In this document: piece by piece, positions 9,186 through 15,455 of the stretch
Position numbering within the stretch: the stretch's first letter is position 1
Layout: the number at the start of each line of letters is the position of its first letter
Assembly (NCBI GenBank): GCA_004151065.3
Contig: NWUY0300010652.1
Location: 1 to 15,455 of the forward strand
Reading direction: 5' to 3'
DNA length: 15,455 bases
Source: Larix sibirica
Lineage: Eukaryota > Streptophyta > Pinopsida > Pinales > Pinaceae
Program-made: the position numbers and the translations under genes
Notes under the pieces: generated by a model
The model's input: only the letters and a program-made list of their open reading frames with translations
The model's database searches: none
What the model was told of the DNA's origin: nothing

Positions 9186-9387
9186 ATGATACTCTGGCGT
9201 ACTTTGCAAATCAAAGTGCTTACTGTACCACATATAAAGGATGATACTCTTCGTATTGACTCCACCTTAGTTGGAGATATTCTTCATATTCTAGAGACTG
9301 GTACCTTTATATTGAATATTCTAGTTGGTGACATCAGGCCTACTCGACTTTCGGCAATTATTCATAGTGACTTTAACAAGCTGGTAG
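9186..9387 (+). other. Open reading segment of unknown origin
   Basis: A plus-strand frame, open to 9401, includes DDTLRIDSTLVGDILHILE and GDIRPTRLSAIIHSDFNKLV. The peptide has ordinary composition but matches no family I can name. It leads into a T-run where the frame changes to that of the next coding-like stretch, so the two may be one decayed gene or element. Confidence 0.3.
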
Positions 9388-9717
9388 CCATTTTTTTCTA
9401 AGGGAGACCCCTCTCAACTCCTTTAATGTAGTAGTTTCCACTCATAGGTCCACAAGATTTGTCCCACTCTACTTTGTTGATAATTCTACAAATGATTCTC
9501 AACTTATTTAAATCGATCAGTTTGATTGTGTTGATCTTTATCCTTCACACTATGATATTTTTCCTTATATGCAGCACACTTCAGTGGATCATCCTTTTAG
9601 ATCTATGCCAAAGACCCCCTTTGCCCAATGGTGGAATTGTATCGGTGTTGCTACTATGGTGTTTTAGGGAGGTTATATCTACAAATGGCCTATGTCCAAC
9701 ATTACAGGGGGGAGGTG
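9388..9717 (+). pseudogene. Decayed coding-like stretch, unidentified
   Basis: One plus-strand frame runs about 110 codons interrupted by only two stops (TAA in the SQLI-IDQ region, TAG after VATMVF). It has a protein-like, aromatic-rich composition: STRFVPLYFVDNSTND, DCVDLYPSHYDIFPY, KTPFAQWWNCIGVATMVF, GGYIYKWPMSNI. Both stops are a single substitution from sense codons. I do not recognise the family; a transposon ORF or a degraded host gene are both possible. It precedes the 3'-truncated end of the LINE, which lies on the opposite strand. Confidence 0.4.
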
Positions 9718-9875
9718 CTAACTAATGCTTTCTCTTCCTAGCCTCCTATCCATCTTTAAGGAGGATGTTGTGCATAGAGCCGACATTATGTTGAGATGGG
9801 TATTCATTTACCTTCTCACTTCATTTCAGCTACAGTGAACCATGTTTTCAAGTTTGGTTATCCATGCACCAACTT

Positions 9876-10480
9876 CTAGATGAAATCAAAAAGACCGCAT
9901 GTTGTACAAAGACAACCAATAACTGACTCATAGAGTCTCAAGATGGTAGCCAAGAGGATCTTTGAAATGCCAACATTGCAAAGCCTATGAAACAAGGCCT
10001 CTATCAATATCATGTCAAAAGCCTTCAAGTCTACAAAACAACAAAAGGCTTCCAGAGAGCAATGACAAGCCTCCTCAATAATGGCCCTAAGTGTGAAGAT
10101 GTGATCAATGGTCTGGTACTCCAGGCAAAAAGTTGTGTTCTCTAGCTCTGAGGTGGCTAATCTTAAGCTCATTTAAGAACAATAGATGAAGGACTATAGC
10201 ATATATCTTTTAAAATGTGTGCCCAACCATGATTTTCCAATAGCTGCTTCGATATGAACTAGACCTCAATTTGATAATCAAGTGACTAATGTGTCGAGAT
10301 CATGTCTTAGGGAAACCAAAACAAATAACATGGTTAAACAAATTGACAATGTGGGAGTGGAGAGATTAATGACATGCTTCAAGAACTTGGCTTGGAAACC
10401 TTCCTCACCATCTACCATGTTAGTACTCATAACCTTGACTACTCTCCTAAAATCTCTACCGAAGAAAGATGGCCAGAGGG
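9876..10480 (-). pseudogene. LINE reverse transcriptase domain, partial
   Basis: The region copies element RNA into DNA in intact relatives. From the N-terminal side it shows EGFQAKFLKH (near 10390), LFNHVICFGFP, KIMVGHTF and NELKISHLRAR. After a frameshift near 10135 an open frame to 9876 holds TIDHIFTLRAIIEEA, FVDLKAFD and LRLYESVIG. The motif A aspartate is present, but palm motifs B, C (YxDD) and the thumb are absent because the similarity ends at 9876. There it meets unrelated sequence with no poly(A) or tail visible. Confidence 0.85.
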
Positions 10481-10979
10481 ATAAAGGAGGTACAAGTCAA
10501 GGCCTGCCCAGGAACATCATAGAGGGAGAGCATATGAGAAAACATGGACTGGGGGTCTACGTCTAGGGAGGGGTGGAATGGCTAGGGAAAAAGGTGCACC
10601 ACAAAGTCTTAGGGGAGTGGCTAAGAGTTGGCCAGGTGAGGCTCACATCTCCTCAAAGAGAGGAAAGCTCGCTTTTTACAACGGAGGCAACAATGAGATT
10701 TTTGAAGGTGGGGAAAGGAAGGGGAGTTGTAAGTGAAGGCGAATTAGAGATGTTTATGGTAAATTTGCATTTCTCATCAAACCAAAGATTCATGGGGCAA
10801 AAACCAAAGGTAGGGGCATGAGTGGGTTGTTAAATGAAATGAAGATATGAATCAAGAGCCACCTCCCGAAGCACCATCAAAGAATCTCACTTTGGTTGTG
10901 GTTGTCTCACATAACAAGAAATGTGGGACGGGGACAAGCAACATACAAAAGCAGGTGGTGTAAGAGTCAGCATACTTCC

Positions 10980-12214
10980 TATCAAAGAAAATAGCAATAC
11001 AAGGGGAAGGGGGTAAGTCGGGGAAAGGTGGTGGGAAGACAAAGATGGAGAAGGGTAGAAGGGTGCGCTTTGCAGGAGGAAGGTGGAAAACAGAAAAGTG
11101 TCAAAGTGAGGAAGCAACTCTTGATGGCCAAAACATAATCAACTACATTGACTCCACTCGTGTGAAGGAAGAACATAAAGCCCCCAAATTAGGAATGCAC
11201 GGAAGACCATTCAAGAATAACAATATGAAATATCCCAAGCTATAGAAGGTACCTCCCGTAGGCTAAGAGAGGTCCAATACCAGTGTCTTGAGTCATGTGA
11301 AAGCCCACAATGTCCCAATCAATCTCCTGAAGGCAAAGGGCATCCTCAATTTTGTCATGTAGCATTACCTATAAGGACCTAGTACGAGCATAGAAGTCCC
11401 TCAAAAGAACAACATTGCAAACAGTAGAATAGTTGGAAATATCACCATATAAATCAAGAAAAGGGTCCCCCTCCCCAAACTCTATGTGCAATGCAAATTG
11501 CAAGGAATCTAGTGGAAAGTAGCAAGCTGCAATGTTAATATCTCAATTGTGGGGAGACTTATATTAACATAGACCCATGAGAACCCGAAATGCTCATCAA
11601 AGGAAACTATGGAAGCACTTTTCGGAAGAGAATCACGGATAAGGCATGCAACCCCACTAGAACCTCTCACACTATCGAAATGATGAGTCTCCTATCTAGA
11701 ACACAAAGCTCAAGATAACCCTATATCAACAGTGGTGTCCATATGAGACTCACATGGGTCTCTATGAGCAAGAGGAGGTCTTGGGATCTGAGCACATCAT
11801 AAAGCATAGCCAAAGAACACCAAAATTCACTCTTGCAGTGCAACAAGAAATAGGATTGCGGACAAAACCAATGGAAAGTCGCAAACTGCAATGTTAATAT
11901 CTTAAGTGTGGGGAGACTTTTATTAACTTAGAACCATGAGAACCCGACATGCTCATCAAAGGCAGTTGTGGAAGCACTTTTCAGAAGAGAGTCGCAAATA
12001 AGGCATGCAACCCCACTAGAACCTCACACTGTCAAAATGATGACTCTCCTATCTACAAGACAAAGCCCAAGATAACCTTGTATCAATAGTGGTGTCCATA
12101 CGAGACTTGCATGGGTCTCTATGAGCAAGAGGAGGTCATGGGATCTGAGCGCATTGTAAAGCATAGCTAAAGAACACCAAAATGCCCTCTTGCAATGCAA
12201 CAAGAAATAGAATT
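10980..12214 (-). pseudogene. LINE APE-type endonuclease domain, internally duplicated
   Basis: The region would nick target DNA to prime reverse transcription. Segments: LAMLYNALRSHDLLLLIETHAS with the motif Glu of (T/I)ETH, SSGVACLI, DEHxGFSW, LHIEFGEGDPFLDLYGDIS, RDFYARTRSL (Asn of GDFNAR replaced by Tyr) and SGVNVVDYVLA. The first half occurs twice in tandem (see the repeats at 11513 and 11872). Loss of catalytic residues and several stops show it is inactive. Confidence 0.8.
11513..11869. repeat. Internal tandem duplication in the LINE, copy A
   Basis: 357-bp unit, offset 359 bp from copy B and about 85-90% identical by eye. Shared words include GGCATGCAACCCCACTAGAACCT and GGTCTCTATGAGCAAGAGGAGG within longer matches. 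It encodes the first half of the endonuclease domain on the minus strand and is the copy that continues into the rest of the domain. Confidence 0.93.
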
Positions 12215-12228
12215 ATCGACGCAACCCC
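11872..12228. repeat. Internal tandem duplication in the LINE, copy B
   Basis: Second copy of the 357-bp unit, directly abutting copy A. On the minus strand it lies upstream, so the element reads ORF1-like, half endonuclease, half endonuclease again, rest of endonuclease. Confidence 0.93.
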
Positions 12229-12229
12229 C

Positions 12230-12721
12230 TTACTATGGTGAACCTATAATTTGGAAGACCAAGGGGAAGACCACCCAGGGGGGAGTCCCAAATGACTAAT
12301 GTGGTGTCTTGAATGACTACCCACTTCCTATCCTAGTTGTCATAACCTATTCCCTGGATTACTTGAGCTCTCCCAATTAAGATCTAGTGAGGTTGGCATC
12401 AAGGAAGATCCTATGTAGGAGGAAGGAAAGACATCTCTTAGCCCAGAGAGCTCTAAGTCAATCCCCTAGAATCCTAAAGCAGAGGAAAAGTGTCAACTTG
12501 GCACCCACCCAAGCATGCTCAAGACTAATACCCTTCAGGTCAAGGGCGTCATTAAGGAAAGAGGTATGCAATTGTAAAGGGTCCAAGGGGGTAGAGCTCG
12601 AAGAGATTCCATGCACCCTTAGGTCAAGATCCCTACCCTGTCTTTGGCATTCCTCCACTCTCTTGGCATGTACCACCTCTTCCACTTCAGTGAGTGGAGA
12701 GGTTCTCCTTTCAAACCACAT
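12230..12721 (-). pseudogene. LINE ORF1-like (gag-like) C-terminal part
   Basis: The open frame 12721-12458 reads RVEECQRQGRDLDLRVHGI, LDLKGISLEHAWVG and FLCFRILGD. Past a stop it continues LRALWAKRCL and HRIFLDANLTRS, and in a shifted frame RKWVVIQDTTLVIWDSP. This order (LRVHG, IFLD(x)DLT, KWxVIxD) is the RNA-binding-like region upstream of the endonuclease in related plant LINEs, from pattern memory. The start of ORF1 is not visible; a stop precedes 12721. Confidence 0.6.
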
Positions 12722-12828
12722 GTACCCAATAATTTAGACTCTATTATTGTGTTTTCATCTCATGTTTAAATTATGCCTACAAGAATCTCATCTCCTCTTG
12801 CATATTTTTAATGTACGAGAATTCAAAA

Positions 12829-13010
12829 TGTAGTGTGGGGGGGTTCTACATGTTTTGGAGATTTAAATTTTCTCGGTGTTTCATTTCGTAATCCAATTCT
12901 TTCAAATTGAGATTTGAAATTGTAGTGTGGGGGAGTTCCCAAGTGAGTTTTGCAGATGTAAATTTTCTTGGTGTTTCATTTCACAATCCACTTCTTTTAG
13001 ATTGAGATCT
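12829..13010. repeat. Tandem repeat, 92-bp period, two copies
   Basis: Copies at about 12829-12917 and 12921-13010 share TGTAGTGTGGGGG, a TAAATTTTCTxGGTGTTTCATTTC core and ATTGAGATxT, with roughly 80% identity by eye. 92 is not a multiple of three, so in the minus-strand frame each copy is read differently. Confidence 0.85.
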
Positions 13011-13228
13011 ACAAATTCCACTTTGGTGACCCCATTCTTGAGATCTTGAACTTCTAAATCTAACCCATTATTTTCGAATCCAAGGTGTTTCATTCTCGCT
13101 AGCAAATTTTTGATGCTTTTTGCACGATATGAGAAATTTGTTGGAAATGATTAGGCATTGTCTACTAGTGAGTTGATTGTGGAGCTAAAATTCCCTTACT
13201 GCTCATTGCTATCACTGTCATCCACACC
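12902..13228 (-). pseudogene. Decayed coding-like stretch with coiled-coil character, unidentified
   Basis: One minus-strand frame stays readable from about 13228 with two stops: DDSDSNEQ, stop, FSSTINSLVDNA, stop, then an open part with LLARMKHLGFENNGLDLEVQ, DLKNGVTKVEFVDLNLK and EMKHQENLHLQNSLG. The leucines and charged residues have a heptad-like rhythm, suggesting a coiled coil. The last part overlaps the 92-bp repeat. No family recognised; it could be the N-terminal part of an ORF1 or gag, or spurious. Confidence 0.3.
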
Positions 13229-13296
13229 TATAGGCACTATTGGTGAGAATAAGGGGGCATAATGTCCACCATTGCAGAGATGGGAAACAACGGTTA

Positions 13297-13690
13297 AGAA
13301 TCAAGATGTATATAAAGGAGGACAGGAGGATCAAGAAAAATACCATAAGAAATCTCAAGGTAACAAGGACAAGGAGGAAGAGGTTTGGGAGGTCAAGGAG
13401 GCAAGCTCATCAAGGAGGATGAGGATAACAAGAAGCGCATAAAGGACGAGGTGGTTGGGAATGATGAGGGGAGGGACAATTGGGAGGAAGGTAGGGTGGT
13501 TAGGGGCAACAAGGGGAGGACCGTCAAGGAGGGCAGGGTTGGCGAGAAAGATGCTGAGAGGGGAGTCAAGGAGGAAAGGACCAACTGGGAAGACGAAGAT
13601 GGGAAAGTTGGAGAGGAAAGGGATAACGAGGAAACAGTCGAGGAAGAAAGGGGGGTGTAGAGGAGGAAATCGAGGAGGGTAGGAAAAGCC
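13297..13690 (+). repeat. Purine-rich (GA/AGG) low-complexity tract
   Basis: The plus strand is strongly purine-biased with many AAGGAGG, GAGGA and GGGGAG words. Because stop codons need T, long ORFs appear in several plus frames (Lys/Glu/Arg/Gly-rich) and also on the minus strand (Ser/Pro/Leu-rich). These are composition artefacts unless shown otherwise. The tract could be a decayed Glu/Lys-rich gag N-terminus, given the gag fragment that follows on the same strand. Confidence 0.75.
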
Positions 13691-13815
13691 ATGGTCTGGT
13701 GAAGAGGTCGCAATGAATAGCTAGGGGTGGGCACATGCACAAGAGAACTGGGATTGGATGGAAAAACCATAGCACTACCATGGGGCTAGGTGCTTGATAC
13801 TAAACAAAACTTATA

Positions 13816-14109
13816 ATGGACTATTTCATCCAACTCACAAGAATTCAACAAAAGGGAAGAGTAATGGACTACTTCCTACAACATAAAAAATTAACAAATA
13901 AGGCGGAAGGGTTAAGCTTGTTTCTCCACATGGGAGGAATCAAAGAGGAAATCCAGCATGACTTGGAATACCAATCCTCCCAACATCAAATAATCATGTT
14001 GCCACATAAACAAGAGAATAAGATTGATATTAATATGTATAAGATGTCCAATGAAACATCACACATTAATTGTCAACAATTGCCTAATCTAGAGTCTAGA
14101 CTCAATTGA
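13816..14109 (+). mobile_element. Ty3/gypsy-like gag fragment
   Basis: A 97-codon open frame holds LTRIQQKGRVMDYFLQHKKL, LTNKAEGLSLFLHMGGIKEE, IQHDLE and LPHKQENKID. Retrotransposon gag domains of plant gypsy elements read LxRLxQxGSVxxYxxxFxxL, (V)xGLSEExxLxxFxGGLKxEIxxDV and (A)xxLAxxxExK in the same order and spacing. A small deletion is visible between GLS and LFL. The N-terminal part, the zinc knuckle and the polyprotein are absent; unrelated sequence follows the stop. It is a capsid-protein relic with no function expected. Confidence 0.65.
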
Positions 14110-14301
14110 ATAAACAATACAAACTTGCATCAGATGTATACTAAATGTATCGCATGAGTCCTCTATAATGATCAATCTACTATTGATATCCTTTGCCACT
14201 TTTACAAGAAAAGGGAACAGATCGTCCTCTGGAAGAAGATCTTGTGGTCAAAGACAAAAGTCCAATTGTTGGTTGTGTCAATCTCTAAAGGTAGTCGATG
14301 C

Positions 14302-14490
14302 CTAACTTTTCTCACTATTAGTCTCTTCCTCCTCTGCTAATGACACTGGGACATCCTCCCTTGCTACATGCTCCTACTCATCCCCCTCTAACCACTCAAG
14401 TCTCACCTCGATATGAGACCCCTCAGCCTCCGCCAACCACTTAAACGTGATATTAATGACATCCGAGGAAATTGTATCCAGATTAGGCAT
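14302..14490 (-). pseudogene. Short coding-like fragment, unidentified
   Basis: The minus-strand frame from an ATG at 14490 reads MPNLDTISSDVINITFKWLA, then HIEVRLEWLEGDE and a TAG at 14374. It continues as EHVAREDVPVSLAEEEETN to a second stop at 14302. It is acidic and protein-like, but too short to name. It may be part of a retroelement polyprotein, given its neighbours, or chance. Confidence 0.25.
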
Positions 14491-15040
14491 TTTATAAAGT
14501 TACCTCACTTACAGCCATAGATTGTAGTAGACGTAGCCAATATCATTGAGGTGTTGGTATTCTAACCCGTTAGAGAATCATAATGAATTAATGAACCTTA
14601 AGGGTCATAAGAAATGTTTGAGGGTCATGCAAAGTGGATGCGAAGCATATCAAAGGGTCATAATGAATTTGATTTATAACTCGTTGCCCTTCTTTGTGTG
14701 TATTTTTTCAAATACACTCTAATTGTGCTTGCAAATTTAAGTGCTACAAAGTCTAGATAAGCACCCGAATGGAAAAGCTTTGATTATTTTTCCACCACTA
14801 TTTCTCCCCAAACATCTACAACAAATAATTAAAAGACTTAAATTACATTTACATCCATTTGCAAATAGGAAAGAAAGAAAACAAATAAAATAAGATAAAG
14901 CATTGACACTCATAGTTAAAATCTATCCCCTCGAGGATAGGCTCCATAATCAGGGTCGTTGGTTTACCCTATTTATCATCTACGAATCATGGGGAAGTAC
15001 TCGAAGAGTTTACCATGATTTATTCCATCGAAAAAAATAA

Positions 15041-15044
<4 letters not shown>
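14491..15044. other. AT-rich spacer without recognisable gene
   Basis: No open frame of note. The word AGGGTCAT recurs four times between about 14600 and 14670 (GGGTCATAATGAAT-like variants), a weak degenerate repeat. Confidence 0.45.
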
Positions 15045-15078
<34 letters not shown>

Positions 15079-15086
15079 GCGCGCGC
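15045..15086. repeat. (AT)13 tract followed by CACA(CG)n
   Basis: About 27 bp of alternating AT (15045-15071) pass into AGACACA and then alternating CG to 15086. Alternating CA/CG dinucleotides favour Z-DNA, and AT runs favour unwinding. The CG run is notable in CpG-poor surroundings. Confidence 0.95.
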
Positions 15087-15143
15087 TAAAATAATTACAA
15101 ATACAAAAATGAAATACAGACATAAAGATCAAATCTTTTTAGA

Positions 15144-15192
15144 AACTAGAAAATTTACAAAAGATTGATGCAACTAGAAAATTTACAAAAGA
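15144..15192. repeat. 21-bp direct repeat, two copies
   Basis: Perfect 21-bp copies at 15144-15164 and 15172-15192 (core AACTAGAAAATTTACAAAAG), separated by 7 bp. They lie just downstream, on the minus strand, of the hAT core fragment. Confidence 0.95.
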
Positions 15193-15455
15193 CTCACCAT
15201 ATATTTTGCATCCTTGTATTTCCAAAAAAACATCCATCGCTTTCAAGAAAACTATTTCATTGAAGCAAGACATCATAAAATTGATGAGTGGAAGGTGTGC
15301 TACATCCATTCATCCATCAAAAACAATATCGACACTAGACAAAGGCCATGATGATTTCATAGGTTCCAAGATTTCATCCACCTCCTTATTTGCCTTAACC
15401 AACAATGTGGTTCTAAGCTTCTCTGAACTAGGAGGCACATACCCGATTGGAGCCC
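15190..15455 (-). mobile_element. hAT transposase core fragment (DUF659-like), runs off the edge
   Basis: The minus-strand frame entering at the right edge reads APIGYVPPSSEKLRTTLL, EVDEILEPMKSSWPLSSVDI, VFDG, TGA, MDVAHLPLINFMMS and VFLKAMDV. Plant hAT transposases have PGYxPPSxxxLRTTLL, KSSWxxxGVSIVSDGWTDxxxRPLINF(M) and (P)xFLKAxD in this order, covering the domain that supplies the first catalytic Asp. The TGA falls exactly where Trp of DGW is expected (TGG to TGA). The rest of the element would lie beyond 15455. It is probably a separate copy from the N-terminal relics at 7548 and 8461, since the order on the strand does not fit one element without rearrangement. Confidence 0.78.

Larger units (their letters stand above)
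9876..12721 (-). mobile_element. Decayed LINE (ORF1-like, APE endonuclease, partial RT), 3'-truncated
   Basis: On the minus strand the parts follow in LINE order. An ORF1-like part (12721-12230) shows DLDLRVHGI and then IFLDANLTR. An APE endonuclease (about 12214-10980) shows DLLLLIETHAS, SSGVACLI, DEHFGFSW, a degenerate GDFNARTR-like RDFYARTR, and GVNVVDYVLA. A reverse transcriptase (about 10480-9876) shows IMVGHTF, YQTIDHIFTLRAIIEEA, CCFVDLKAFD (motif A, one residue short) and ALFHRLCNVGISK. It stops at GLFDFI, before the expected GVKQGCPLSPxLF and YADD motifs. There are many frameshifts and stops. It is a non-LTR element distinct from the L1-type fragment at 6370-6890. Plus-strand ORFs in this interval are antisense shadows. 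Confidence 0.85.

Noticed and set aside
8968-9265. Cys/His-rich minus-strand ORFs over the palindromic tract
   Set aside because: The repeated DTCP/HVS residues come from translating the GACACG/CACGTG repeats, not from a zinc-binding protein.
10282-11245. Plus-strand ORFs of 66-94 codons
   Set aside because: They are antisense to the LINE RT and endonuclease, whose motifs are on the minus strand.
12387-12737. 116-codon plus-strand ORF
   Set aside because: Antisense shadow of the ORF1-like region (12721-12458), which has recognisable motif order.
13385-13770. Long overlapping ORFs on both strands (91 and 125 codons) as genes
   Set aside because: They arise from the purine-rich composition, which removes stops; the peptides are low-complexity and lack motifs.

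Overview
The window looks like plant nuclear DNA, most likely from a conifer or another large, repeat-rich genome. It has one recognisable host gene fragment, interrupted by an intron with GT-AG borders. The rest is AT-rich sequence littered with decayed fragments of several transposable-element classes: two unrelated LINE lineages, hAT transposons and a Ty3/gypsy-like gag. There is nothing bacterial in it: no operons, no Shine-Dalgarno spacing and no dense coding. The conifer assignment is an inference from the style of the LINE and hAT relics and was not tested by any search.

Layout. 1-4320: gene-free AT-rich sequence with a possible tRNA-derived SINE relic (about 1500-1717, minus strand). 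4322-5324: the last two exons of a plant-type hexokinase on the minus strand, with a plausible poly(A) signal. The intron between them carries a tandem duplication that copied its own splice acceptor. 5325-6369: upstream sequence in which I could not place the next hexokinase exon. 6370-6890: decayed C-terminal part of an L1-type LINE ORF2, minus strand. 7021-8804: a tandem duplication of about 900 bp. The first ~550 bp of each copy are almost identical; the rest of each copy is a clearly diverged N-terminal relic of a hAT transposase (BED-type finger), minus strand. A single undetermined base (N, 7928) sits at the junction. Each near-identical part holds a hammerhead-ribozyme-like sequence beside a (TG)n tract. 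9023-9145: a tract rich in CACGTG and palindromes. 9388-9717: a broken, unidentified coding-like stretch on the plus strand. 9876-12721: a long decayed LINE on the minus strand (ORF1-like, APE endonuclease, reverse transcriptase up to the motif A region), with a ~357 bp internal tandem duplication in its endonuclease. 12829-13690: a 92-bp tandem repeat, a possible coiled-coil relic and a purine-rich tract. 13816-14109: gypsy-like gag fragment, plus strand. 15045-15086: AT/CG microsatellite. 15190-15455: hAT transposase core fragment running off the right edge, minus strand.

Functionally, only the hexokinase exons look intact: open frame, conserved motifs, good splice sites. Every mobile-element fragment carries in-frame stops, frameshifts or truncations, so none should be autonomous. 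I saw no operon, CRISPR array, tRNA or rRNA gene. No complete novel system is evident. The most unusual items are the duplicated splice acceptor in hexokinase, the paired hammerhead-like motifs, and the sharp identity boundary next to the N.
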